DNA of 64,000 nt from Methylomicrobium sp051061015. GTDB lineage: Bacteria; Pseudomonadota; Gammaproteobacteria; Methylococcales; Methylomonadaceae. The first letter of the stretch is position 1; the number at the start of each line of letters is the position of its first letter. The stretch lies in contig JBPFEG010000013.1 in assembly GCA_051061015.1 (NCBI GenBank), forward strand, positions 248,001 to 312,000. The letters run 5' to 3'. The translations under genes and the position numbers were made by a program. The notes beneath the pieces were generated by a model. The model saw nothing but the letters and a program-made list of their open reading frames with translations, searched no databases and was not told the DNA's origin. This document shows positions 34,933 through 43,866 of the stretch, one piece after another.

Positions 34933-35136
34933 TCAGTGATATGGAAAACCGTCTTCCGTTTCGTCCGAATCGGGCAGCTCTTCGGAAATCCGGTTTTCTT
35001 CGGCCGCCCACGCCCCCAGATCGATCAACTTGCACCGTTCGGAGCAGAAAGGCCGGAACGGATAGTCAGCGGTCCATTCGACCGAGCGACCGCATACAGG
35101 GCATTTGACTTTTAAAGGGGCACTTTCCGTCGACAT
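34933..35136 (-). CDS. yacG: DNA gyrase inhibitor / zinc-binding protein YacG
   Basis: A 67-residue zinc-finger protein: CPVC and FCSERC provide the four Cys ligands, followed by a LIDLGAW motif and an acidic tail, all family hallmarks. YacG binds GyrB and blocks DNA binding. The start is fixed by the TAATG overlap with the zapD stop; an upstream TTG would add four residues. It is the last gene of the pilBCD-coaE-zapD-yacG operon. Confidence 0.93.
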   Translation of the reverse strand: MSTESAPLKVKCPVCGRSVEWTADYPFRPFCSERCKLIDLGAWAAEENRISEELPDSDETEDGFPYH

Positions 35137-35906
35137 TAAAACTGACAACAGGACAGAGTGAAAGGAACATCGCTACTGCTTTGCAGGGGACGTTTTTCGT
35201 CATTCGAAGGCACCATGAAGCGCACGGTACAACGATGTTTGCCGCCGCTGATTTCAGCAAAACAATGAAGTGACTTATCCAGGCTGACTTTGAGCAGTTG
35301 ATAAGGTTGACTGCGATCCAGTGAAATTTGAAAGAAGCCAGCCTTGGCAACTTCTTCGGTTTCGTCACTGCTCTTGCGGACCAGGTTTAGAATCAGATTA
35401 ATTGCATTTCTGATGTCATTGAAAGGACTGCTCCATTGCTGGAGATCCTTCAAACGGATGGATTCCTCCTGTTCCAGCCAAAAATGGAATTCCGGCAAAT
35501 CGAAAGAACAGGTACCGCCGGGAATCGAACTGCGCTGGGCGATACTCTGGAAAAGGTCGCTTTCCATTACATGGATACCGATCTTGCCGCTCGACGCGTA
35601 AAGTTTCTTGCTACTCTGACTTACATCACTCAGTAACTGATTCAATTTTTCCGAGTCTACACCATGGCTATGGGCGAGCTTATTCAGTATTTTGCTGTGG
35701 CGATCCAGTTCTTTAAGCAGTTCCGACTTCAAATCGTTGCGGCTGAAAATCGTCATGATATCGAGCAGCACGTTAAGCGCAGCTCGTTTATCCCAAACCG
35801 ATGCCCCGTTTAAAAAATGATTAAATTGGTTAAAAAGCTGTTCCAGCCTAATAAAAACCCGGATGCGTTCGGTAAGAGGAAATTCATAAGTGATTTTGTT
35901 GGTCAC
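35136..35906 (-). CDS. zapD: Cell division protein ZapD (FtsZ-binding)
   Basis: A 256-residue protein of the DUF1342/ZapD family, which cross-links and bundles FtsZ filaments at the division ring. The family start YEFPLTERIRVFIRLEQLF is conserved, as are SFDLPEFHFWL and the C-terminal beta domain. It begins inside coaE (23-bp overlap) and ends in the TAATG that starts yacG, so translation of all three is linked. No membrane segment is present. Confidence 0.95.
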   Translation of the reverse strand: MTNKITYEFPLTERIRVFIRLEQLFNQFNHFLNGASVWDKRAALNVLLDIMTIFSRNDLKSELLKELDRHSKILNKLAHSHGVDSEKLNQLLSDVSQSSKKLYASSGKIGIHVMESDLFQSIAQRSSIPGGTCSFDLPEFHFWLEQEESIRLKDLQQWSSPFNDIRNAINLILNLVRKSSDETEEVAKAGFFQISLDRSQPYQLLKVSLDKSLHCFAEISGGKHRCTVRFMVPSNDEKRPLQSSSDVPFTLSCCQF

Positions 35907-36516
35907 AGGTAAGTCTATGCTGACAGGGGCTTAAAGAAAGGTATAAATTGTGCAGTTTTTTGACTTGTTCTGCAAGTGGATTGTCAGTCTGTGAGTTGTC
36001 CAGCAAATCGTCTGCATATTTTCGTCGATACTCCCGTGAAACCTGACTGTCGATGATCGACCGGATGATTTTGCTATCTAGCTTGTCCCGTTTGCTGACC
36101 CGCTCTATTTGCAGTTCGACCGGACAGTCCACCACCAGGATCCGGTCGATGATCGGCTCCAGTTTCGCTTCGAACAATAATGGAATGCTGAGAATACAAT
36201 AAGGCGCATCGAGTTGTCCGATTTTGGCAGTCAAATCAGCTAGAATCAAAGGATGCAGAATCGCTTCAAGCTTCTGTTTTTGTTGGGCGTCGGCAAAAAT
36301 GAGTTTTTTTAATTGCAAACGGTTCAGCGAACCATCCGGATTCAAGACCTGCTCGCCGAATGCCTTCCGAATCTGCTCCAACGCAGGCTGGTGCTTCTCG
36401 GTCAGTTCACGCGCAACCTGATCGGCATCCAGGACAGGAACTCCGAGGCCTGCAAACAAATCCGAAACCGTCGATTTACCGCAGCCAATGCCGCCTGTCA
36501 GGCCCACTTTCAGCAT
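35884..36516 (-). CDS. coaE: Dephospho-CoA kinase
   Basis: Phosphorylates dephospho-CoA to CoA, the last step of CoA synthesis. The 210-residue P-loop kinase has Walker A GGIGCGKST (8-16), the VLDAD substrate segment, the HPL motif, and IPLLFE and lid residues QIERVSKRD. It is preceded by pilD with 12 bp between and overlaps zapD, as in many Gammaproteobacteria where coaE follows pilD. Confidence 0.96.
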   Translation of the reverse strand: MLKVGLTGGIGCGKSTVSDLFAGLGVPVLDADQVARELTEKHQPALEQIRKAFGEQVLNPDGSLNRLQLKKLIFADAQQKQKLEAILHPLILADLTAKIGQLDAPYCILSIPLLFEAKLEPIIDRILVVDCPVELQIERVSKRDKLDSKIIRSIIDSQVSREYRRKYADDLLDNSQTDNPLAEQVKKLHNLYLSLSPCQHRLTCDQQNHL

Positions 36517-36528
36517 TAGTTAAAGCGC

Positions 36529-37419
36529 TCAAAAGCCGATTGAAGCAAGGTAAACCCTGTTTATCGATTCCCCCCAGATCAAGGCAATCCAGCCCGCAAT
36601 CGCCAGATAAGGGCCGAATGGTATTGGAGCGGCATGATCGCGTTTTGCGAAAACGACCGAAGCGATGCCTAGAACCGCGCCGGTCAGCGTGGACAGCAAA
36701 ACAATCAACGGCAGGCTCTGCCATCCCAGCCAGGCCCCAAAAAGAGCCAGCAATTTAAAGTCCCCAAATCCCATCCCTTCCTTGCCGGTGATCAGTTTAA
36801 ACAGGTGAAATACGAGCCAGAGCGAACCGTAACCGGCAGCCGCGCCAACAATACTGGAAGGTGCATCGGTATAAAGCCCGAACAAGCTCAGAATCAGTCC
36901 GAGCCAAAGCATCGGAAGATTGATCGAGTCGGGCAACAAATGGTGGTCGATATCGATGAAGCTCAACGCAATCAAAGACCAGGTCAATAAAAGCGCGAAC
37001 AGGGTTTGCGGGGTATAACCAAAATGCCAGGCCACCACGGTGGACAGCACCGCAGTCAATAGCTCAATCGCGGGATAACGCGAGGGTATCCTGGCGCCGC
37101 AATGGGCGCATTTGCCTTTCAAAAACAGATAACTCAATACCGGAATATTTTGATACGGCTTGATAGGGGTTTTGCAGGACGAACAGCGCGACAAAGGCAG
37201 CACCAGATTAAAAGGCGTTTCTTCGGTTAGCGGCACATTTCCGGCGCCTTGAGGGACCGGCACGGCTTCCGGCGCAAGCTCCAGAAACTCGATGCATTCC
37301 TTACGCCAGCCGCCATACATCATGATCGGCAGGCGGTAGATCACCACGTTTAGAAAACTGCCGACCATTAGTCCAACCACAAATACAATGTAAGGCAAAA
37401 AATCGCTCAGTACTGTCAT
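36529..37419 (-). CDS. pilD: Prepilin peptidase / N-methyltransferase PilD
   Basis: An inner-membrane aspartyl protease that removes the prepilin leader and methylates the new N-terminus. The GSFLNVVIYRLP motif sits near the N-terminus. Two CxxC pairs (CSSC and CAHC) form the cytoplasmic zinc site. Catalytic Asp residues are in FIDIDHHLLPD and GMGFGDFKLL (the GxGD motif). I use ATG 37419 (296 residues); a TTG 30 bases upstream lacks a ribosome site and adds a non-typical leader. It lies between pilC (53 bp) and coaE. Confidence 0.94.
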   Translation of the reverse strand: MTVLSDFLPYIVFVVGLMVGSFLNVVIYRLPIMMYGGWRKECIEFLELAPEAVPVPQGAGNVPLTEETPFNLVLPLSRCSSCKTPIKPYQNIPVLSYLFLKGKCAHCGARIPSRYPAIELLTAVLSTVVAWHFGYTPQTLFALLLTWSLIALSFIDIDHHLLPDSINLPMLWLGLILSLFGLYTDAPSSIVGAAAGYGSLWLVFHLFKLITGKEGMGFGDFKLLALFGAWLGWQSLPLIVLLSTLTGAVLGIASVVFAKRDHAAPIPFGPYLAIAGWIALIWGESINRVYLASIGF

Positions 37420-37472
37420 GTAATAATATAAAACGTTATGGATTGACAATGGATAATTGCCTCAATCGAAGA

Positions 37473-38693
37473 TTAGCCGACCGCCGCGCCCAATTTGAAA
37501 ATAGGCAGATACATTGCGATTAACAGGCTTCCGACCAGCACCCCGAGGATCGCCATAATCATAGGCTCCATCAGGCTGCTTAAGTTGTCGATCAAATTAT
37601 CAACTTCTTCTTCATAAAAATCCGCGACCTTGGCGAGCATCGCGTCCATTGAACCGGATTCTTCACCAATCGCGATCATTTGCTGGACCATATGCGGAAA
37701 CAAATTGCTCTGCTGCATCGCAAACTGCAGCCGCTGCCCGGTAGCGACTTCCTCGCGCATCTTGAGAACCGCTTCGGCATAGACTATGTTACCACACGCG
37801 CCAGCGACCGATTCCAGCGCTTCAACGAGCGGCACCCCGGCTGCCGACATCGTGGATAAGGTTCTGGCAAAGCGCGCGATTGCTGATTTATGCAAAATCA
37901 TCCCGAATACAGGCACCTTCAGTATGGTTCTATCCAGATAGTGGTTAAATGCATAAGACCGTTTCTTGAAGTAAAAAAAAGTATAAACTGTGCCGCCGAT
38001 CGAACCGAACAGAATCCACCACCATTCTCTAAGCCACTGCGACATGTCGATGAACATTTGCGTAAACGCTGGCAAATCGGCACCGAAGCTTTTAAAAAGA
38101 TCTTCAAACACCGGAACGACGAACATCAATAAAATGACGGTCACGATCACCGCGACGATTATAACCGCGGTAGGATAAGTCAGCGCTTTCTTGATCTTCT
38201 TCTTGATCGATTCGGTTTTTTCCTTGTAGGTCGCAATCTTATCAAGGAGCGCCTCTAAAACACCGGCTTGCTCACCCGCTTCGACAAGATTGCAGAACAA
38301 TTCGTCGAAATAAAGTGAATTTTCACGCAAGGCTTGCGCAAGCGTATTACCCCCTTCGATACTCGCCTTAATCGACAACAGCATGGTTTGCATGCTCGGA
38401 TTCTCATGACCCTTGCCGATAATATCGAAAGACTGGACTAAAGGGACACCCGCCTGGAGCATGGTTGCCAGTTGCCGCGCAAAGACAGCAATATCGGCCG
38501 GCGTAATTTTTTGGACTTTCTTGAATAAGGGCTTCGGTTTTTTCTTGATTTTGAGAACGCGAAACCCTTGCCGTTTTAAATCGGCTTTGGCGATCGTTTC
38601 GCTCAGCGCCGCAATAGGTCGGTTTTTGATTTTATTCCCGGCCTTGTCGACGCCGTCCCAGATAAAATCGATTTGTTCAGCTTGCTGTGCCAT
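37473..38693 (-). CDS. pilC: Type IV pilus inner-membrane platform protein PilC
   Basis: A 406-residue GspF-family protein with two T2SS-F repeats, each a cytoplasmic helical domain followed by membrane segments. It has three predicted TMs (about 170-190, 220-240, 375-400) and the usual FARQLATMLQAGVPL and ARFARTLSTMSAAGVPL repeat starts. It anchors the pilus machine and couples PilB/PilT ATP hydrolysis to pilin movement. It starts 6 bp after pilB stops. Confidence 0.95.
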   Translation of the reverse strand: MAQQAEQIDFIWDGVDKAGNKIKNRPIAALSETIAKADLKRQGFRVLKIKKKPKPLFKKVQKITPADIAVFARQLATMLQAGVPLVQSFDIIGKGHENPSMQTMLLSIKASIEGGNTLAQALRENSLYFDELFCNLVEAGEQAGVLEALLDKIATYKEKTESIKKKIKKALTYPTAVIIVAVIVTVILLMFVVPVFEDLFKSFGADLPAFTQMFIDMSQWLREWWWILFGSIGGTVYTFFYFKKRSYAFNHYLDRTILKVPVFGMILHKSAIARFARTLSTMSAAGVPLVEALESVAGACGNIVYAEAVLKMREEVATGQRLQFAMQQSNLFPHMVQQMIAIGEESGSMDAMLAKVADFYEEEVDNLIDNLSSLMEPMIMAILGVLVGSLLIAMYLPIFKLGAAVG

Positions 38694-38699
38694 CGTTGC

Positions 38700-40412
38700 T
38701 TATTCCTTCGTCACCCGGTCAATTTCTTCAATACTCGTAACGCCCTGGCGAGCTTTGTTCAGGCCGGAAGCGCGCAGATCGTTAATACCCTCGGCCTTCG
38801 CCTGCTCGGCCAGCTGCATGGCGTTGCCCCCTTCAAGAATCAGCCGGCGCATATTTTCGCTCAGCGTCATTACCTGATAGATCCCTACCCGCCCCTTGTA
38901 ACCGTTGGTACAATGTTCACAGCCCACGGCCTTAAATATACGCAGCGTTTTCAATTCCTCTTCCTTGAAACCGGTCGAAAGCAATACATTTTCCGGATAA
39001 TCAGCAGGTTCCTTGCAATGCTGGCATAAACGGCGCGCCAGACGCTGCGCCATGATCAAATTGATCGACGACACGATATTGAAGGCGGGAATGCCCATTT
39101 GCATTAGACGGTTCAAGGTTTGCGGCGCATCGTTCGTATGCAGGGTCGAAAGCACCAGGTGACCGGTTTGTGCCGCTTTTATCGCAATCTCGGCGGTTTC
39201 AAGATCACGAATCTCACCGACCATGATCACATCCGGGTCCTGGCGCAAAAAGGCGCGCAGAGCGCTAGCGAAGGTCAAGCCGGCCTTCACGTTCATGTTG
39301 ACCTGATTAATGCCTTCGACGGTGATTTCGACCGGATCCTCTGCGGTCGAAATATTGCGTTCGATCGTGTTCAGGATATTCAGTCCGGTATATAGGGACA
39401 CGGTTTTGCCGCTGCCGGTCGGCCCCGTCACCAGAACCAGCCCATAGGGCCGGTTGATTGCATCCATAAAAAGCTTTTGCTGATCGGGCTCGAACCCCAA
39501 TTTTTCGATCCCCAATTGCGCACTGGTCGGATCGAGCAGACGCATGACGACTTTTTCGCCAAACAGGGTAGGACAGGTATTGACCCGGAAATCGAGAGTG
39601 CGGTTCTTGGATACGATCAATTTGATCCGCCCGTCCTGAGGCACCCGCCGTTCGGCGATATCGAGCCTCGACATCACTTTGATCCGGGAAATGACCTTGG
39701 TGGCGACCGAGGCCGGCGGACTGGCCACCTCGTGCAGCATGCCGTCGGTGCGGAAACGGATACGGAAGTTTTTTTCGTAGGGTTCAAAATGAATGTCGGA
39801 AGCGCCCTTTTTGACCGAGTCGAGCAGGATTTTATTCACGAAGCGGACGATCGGGGCATCATCTATATCTGAACTGACCTCGTTTTTGGCCGCCTCGTCT
39901 TCAACACTGGAAACGGCCAGATTATCGAGATCTTCATCAAGCAAGGCGGACATTGACGTATCGGGCGCTTCCAGAGCGATTTCAATCGCCTTGTTCAGCT
40001 TATCTTCCTCGACCACGATGCATTCGGGATGCAACCGGCTTTGAAACTTGATTTCATCAAGCGGCTGATGGTCCGTCGGATCGGCTACCGCGACAAAAAT
40101 CGTCTTGCCGCGTACAAACAGTGGCAGTACCTGGTGCTTTCGGATCAGTTTTTCATTAATCAGTTTGACTGGAAGCGTCTTTAAATCGATCGCGTCGAGT
40201 TCAAGATAAGGCACGCCAAACTCGGTGGAAGCGACTGACGCAATCGCCCTGGCGCTAACCACCTTATTGGCAACCAGATAACTGACGAGAGAAAGGTTTT
40301 TCTTGCCCGCCTCCTGCAATTGAGTCCGCGCTTCGCCTTCAGAAATAAAGCCATTCTGAATCAGGCACTTGGTTATGCCGCTAAAGTGAAATTCGGTCGC
40401 TGGTGTAGACAT
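38700..40412 (-). CDS. pilB: Type IV pilus assembly ATPase PilB
   Basis: A 570-residue extension motor. The N1/MshEN-like domain comes first (about 1-150), then the GspE-type ATPase with Walker A GPTGSGKT (330-337). The Asp box TAEDPVEI, Walker B VIMVGEIRD and His box GHLVLSTLHTND follow. A zinc-binding tetracysteine (CQHC and CEHC, about 455-500) completes it. An acidic stretch at about 150-185 separates N- and C-terminal parts. It heads the operon pilB-pilC-pilD-coaE-zapD-yacG; no pilin gene is upstream. Confidence 0.96.
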   Translation of the reverse strand: MSTPATEFHFSGITKCLIQNGFISEGEARTQLQEAGKKNLSLVSYLVANKVVSARAIASVASTEFGVPYLELDAIDLKTLPVKLINEKLIRKHQVLPLFVRGKTIFVAVADPTDHQPLDEIKFQSRLHPECIVVEEDKLNKAIEIALEAPDTSMSALLDEDLDNLAVSSVEDEAAKNEVSSDIDDAPIVRFVNKILLDSVKKGASDIHFEPYEKNFRIRFRTDGMLHEVASPPASVATKVISRIKVMSRLDIAERRVPQDGRIKLIVSKNRTLDFRVNTCPTLFGEKVVMRLLDPTSAQLGIEKLGFEPDQQKLFMDAINRPYGLVLVTGPTGSGKTVSLYTGLNILNTIERNISTAEDPVEITVEGINQVNMNVKAGLTFASALRAFLRQDPDVIMVGEIRDLETAEIAIKAAQTGHLVLSTLHTNDAPQTLNRLMQMGIPAFNIVSSINLIMAQRLARRLCQHCKEPADYPENVLLSTGFKEEELKTLRIFKAVGCEHCTNGYKGRVGIYQVMTLSENMRRLILEGGNAMQLAEQAKAEGINDLRASGLNKARQGVTSIEEIDRVTKE

Positions 40413-40523
40413 TCGCTATATTGAGCATCAAATAGAGAGTTCGATACCAAATATAGATGATCGGCCAGTAACTACAAGGCAGTCCCGAAAAGAAAGCGGT
40501 TTTTACGTCACAATTACCCTCTA

Positions 40524-43367
40524 TTATAGACTCTGGATTTTCCGGCGCTGCTGTTCGAGATTATCCAGAGACGAACGCAATTCCGCCAGTTTTTGCTCTT
40601 CCTTCTTCAAAACCTCGGCCGGAGCCTTGCTCACAAAATCAGGATTGTTCAATTTGCCTTCGGCGCGCGGAAGTTCCTTCAGAATCTTTTGAATCTCCTT
40701 GTCCACGCGGGCCAGTTCGGCGTCTTTATCGATCAGTCCCGCCATCGGAATCAGAATTTTTAAAGAGCCGACCAGAGCAATCGCCGACTCCGGCGCGGCA
40801 TCTTCGTCGGCCAGCCAAGTCGCCGCCTCCAGGCGGCCGAGCTTATGCAGATAAATACTGCTATTTGCAAAAAATGCCCGATCTTGATCGCTACCGTTCT
40901 GGAGCAATATCGATAATGGCTTGCCCGGCGCGATATTCATTTCACCACGGATCCGGCGTACGCCCAGGATGAAGTCCTTTACCCACTCGATTTCGGCAAT
41001 CGCATCCGTATCGGCCAGCTCGGAGTCCACTGCAGGATACGGCTGCAGCATGATCGTCTCGCCTTGAATACCCGCCAACGGCGCGACCCGTTGCCAGATT
41101 TCTTCGGTAATGAACGGCATGATCGGATGCGCAAGCCGTAATGCGGTTTCGAGCACGGTAACCAGGGTATTGCGGGTGCCGCGCTGAACGGCACCATCAT
41201 CTGCCTGCAGCGAAATCTTCGCAAGCTCTAAATACCAGTCGCAAAACTCGTTCCAGATGAACTCGTAGATCGACTGGGCGGCCAGGTCGAAACGGTAATT
41301 GTCGATTGCCTGACGGGTCGATTCGACGACCTGATTTAGTCGGGCAAGAATCCAACGGTCGACCTGGGTTAAAGTCATAGGCTCGCCGGATAAGCCGTTA
41401 TTCTGCCCCCCGGCAACTGCTCCATGCGTTGCCCTACCTCCTGCATCCATGCAGTCGTCCGTATTCATTAACACATAGCGGGCTGCATTCCAGAGCTTGT
41501 TGCAGAAGTTCCGGTAACCTTCGGTACGCGCCAGATCGAAGCGAATGTCGCGGCCGGTTGAAGCCAGCGAGGCAAACGTGAAGCGTAGCGCATCGGTCCC
41601 GAACGATGAAATACCGTCCGGAAACTGCTTGCGCGTCGCCTGTTCGATTTTTTTCGCCAGATGCGGCTGCATCATGCCCGAGATGCGTTTCGCGACCAGA
41701 CTTTCGAGATCGATCCCGTCGATGATATCGATCGGATCGAGCACGTTGCCTTTCGACTTGGACATTTTCTGGCCTTCCGCATCACGCACTAGGCCGTGAA
41801 TGTAAACCTCTTTGAACGGCACCTCGCCCTGGAATTTCAGTCCCATCATGATCATCCGGGCAACCCAGAAGAAAATGATGTCGAAGCCGGTCACCAGCAC
41901 GCTGGTCGGATAGTGGCGCGCAAGTTCAGGGGTATCATCCGGCCAGCCCAGCGTCGAAAACGGCCATAAGGCGGACGAAAACCAGGTATCCAGTACGTCC
42001 TCGTCCTGGCTCAACGGATAATCGGCCGGCAGGTTATGCTGTGCGCGGATCGCCTGTTCCGATTGGCCGACATAAGTATTGCCGGCCTCGTCATACCAGG
42101 CGGGAATCCGGTGTCCCCACCAGATCTGCCGGGAAATGCACCAGTCCTGAATATTGCGCATCCATTCGAAGTAAGTGTTCTTCCAGTTGTCCGGCACGAA
42201 TTTGATGTCGCCGTTTTCGACTGCCTCGATCGCCGGTTTCGCGAGCGGCGCTACCCGGACATACCATTGATCGGTCAAAAACGGTTCGATCACCGCGCCG
42301 GTACGGTCGCCGCGCGGCACCATCAACTTATGATCGGCAATTTTTTCGAGCAGACCTTGCGCTTCCAGGTCCGCGACGATCTGTTTACGCGCCTCGAAGC
42401 GATCCAGTCCCCGATATTTTTCCGGAATCAGTTCCTCATCCAACATGCTTGCGTCACGGGTGAAGATGTTGATCAAACCACCGTGCGGCAGGTTCTGAAT
42501 CACCGTGTTCGAGCGGTGCCGGTTCCAGACTTCGTAGTCGTTGAAATCGTGCGCCGGCGTAATTTTCACACAGCCGGTACCAAACTCAGGGTCGACATAG
42601 TCGTCTGCAATAATCGGAATTTTTCGGCCGGTCAGCGGCAGTTCCAGAAATTCACCAAGTAAATGCTTGTAGCGCTCGTCGCCGGAATGGATCGCGACCG
42701 CCGCATCGCCGAGCAATGTTTCGGGCCGCGTGGTCGCCACGATCAGGTGCCCCTGCCCGTTCGACAACGGATAACGGATATGCCACATAGAGCCGTTTTC
42801 TTCCTCGGACAGCACCTCAAGATCGGACACCGCGGTATGCAGCACCGGATCCCAGTTCACCAGCCGCTTACCACGGTAAATCAGGCCTTCCTCGTACAGA
42901 CGGATGAACACTTCCTGCACTGCATCGGACATCCCCTTATCCATCGTAAAACGTTCCCGGCTCCAGTCGACCGACGAACCCATCCGGCGCAATTGTTTGG
43001 TAATCATCCCGCCCGACTCTTCCTTCCATTGCCAGATCCGCTCGACGAATTTCTCGCGTCCGTAATCGTGACGTGTTTTGCCTTCGGCATTGCATAGACG
43101 CTCGACCACCATCTGTGTCGCAATCCCGGCGTGGTCGGTGCCGACCTGCCACAAGGTGTTTTGACCCTGCATCCGGTGATAGCGGATCAATGCATCCATG
43201 ATCGTATCCTGAAATGCATGCCCCATATGCAGACTGCCGGTCACATTCGGCGGCGGAATCATGATGCAGTAAGACTCACCTTCGCCCTGGGCGGTGAAAT
43301 ACCCGCTTTTTTCCCAAGTGTTATACCAGCGTTGTTCGATTGCGTGCGGCGCGTATGTTTTATCCAT
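40524..43367 (-). CDS. valS: Valyl-tRNA synthetase
   Basis: Class I aminoacyl-tRNA synthetase, 947 residues. It has HIGH-like LHMGH (46-50) in PPPNVTGSLHMGH, an editing (CP1) domain, and KMSKS near 533-537. The anticodon-binding domain and the C-terminal coiled-coil arm (LARVDKEIQKILKELPRAEG) follow. A short polar insert rich in Gly and Asn (about 645-670) is unusual and probably a surface loop. It is the third gene of pepA-holC-valS, 51 bp after holC. Confidence 0.97.
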   Translation of the reverse strand: MDKTYAPHAIEQRWYNTWEKSGYFTAQGEGESYCIMIPPPNVTGSLHMGHAFQDTIMDALIRYHRMQGQNTLWQVGTDHAGIATQMVVERLCNAEGKTRHDYGREKFVERIWQWKEESGGMITKQLRRMGSSVDWSRERFTMDKGMSDAVQEVFIRLYEEGLIYRGKRLVNWDPVLHTAVSDLEVLSEEENGSMWHIRYPLSNGQGHLIVATTRPETLLGDAAVAIHSGDERYKHLLGEFLELPLTGRKIPIIADDYVDPEFGTGCVKITPAHDFNDYEVWNRHRSNTVIQNLPHGGLINIFTRDASMLDEELIPEKYRGLDRFEARKQIVADLEAQGLLEKIADHKLMVPRGDRTGAVIEPFLTDQWYVRVAPLAKPAIEAVENGDIKFVPDNWKNTYFEWMRNIQDWCISRQIWWGHRIPAWYDEAGNTYVGQSEQAIRAQHNLPADYPLSQDEDVLDTWFSSALWPFSTLGWPDDTPELARHYPTSVLVTGFDIIFFWVARMIMMGLKFQGEVPFKEVYIHGLVRDAEGQKMSKSKGNVLDPIDIIDGIDLESLVAKRISGMMQPHLAKKIEQATRKQFPDGISSFGTDALRFTFASLASTGRDIRFDLARTEGYRNFCNKLWNAARYVLMNTDDCMDAGGRATHGAVAGGQNNGLSGEPMTLTQVDRWILARLNQVVESTRQAIDNYRFDLAAQSIYEFIWNEFCDWYLELAKISLQADDGAVQRGTRNTLVTVLETALRLAHPIMPFITEEIWQRVAPLAGIQGETIMLQPYPAVDSELADTDAIAEIEWVKDFILGVRRIRGEMNIAPGKPLSILLQNGSDQDRAFFANSSIYLHKLGRLEAATWLADEDAAPESAIALVGSLKILIPMAGLIDKDAELARVDKEIQKILKELPRAEGKLNNPDFVSKAPAEVLKKEEQKLAELRSSLDNLEQQRRKIQSL

Positions 43368-43418
43368 TAATCGATTGTTATTTTTTCTGAAGCAAAAAAT
43401 GAAAGAGTTGAAAAGCGC

Positions 43419-43847
43419 TTATACATTGTGGATCACAGGCTCCAAACCCATCTGCTGATAGCGGCGATACCGCTGCCGGCCCTCCGATTTGATTTCAGGA
43501 GTATCGTCTACAATTTCCAGGATCCGTTCGGCCTGCTCGATATGTTCGGGAAACTGACTGGACACATTGACGATCACCTTTTGCCAGGACGCCGGCGCCG
43601 CGACGGAACCGATCAAAATGACGTTCTCGTAGGCGGGCAATTCTCCGGCATAGAGTTGATGGGGAATGAAACTGCCGCGCCGAAAAGTCCAGAGCAAATC
43701 GTCGAGCTTTTGAGCCTGCACGTCGCTATCGGTCAGTACATAGCAAAAACTGCCGCTTCGATAGGCCTTCTCGACGAGTTTGCAGACGAACAGCAGTCGC
43801 TGCTGCTCGTCCTCGGAACTTAAGACATAGAACGCAACCTCGGGCAT
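43419..43847 (-). CDS. holC: DNA polymerase III chi subunit
   Basis: A 142-residue protein matching HolC: an N-terminal FYVLSS strand, ACKLVEKAY-like helix (CKLVEKAYRSG), VLTDSDVQAQKLDDLLWTF with the conserved Trp, and FIPHQLY. Chi links the clamp loader to single-strand-binding protein. The pepA-holC-valS order is classic for the class. The C-terminal tail RRYQQMGLEP is typical. Confidence 0.93.
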   Translation of the reverse strand: MPEVAFYVLSSEDEQQRLLFVCKLVEKAYRSGSFCYVLTDSDVQAQKLDDLLWTFRRGSFIPHQLYAGELPAYENVILIGSVAAPASWQKVIVNVSSQFPEHIEQAERILEIVDDTPEIKSEGRQRYRRYQQMGLEPVIHNV

Positions 43848-43866
43848 CGATCCTGAAACAGAAAGA

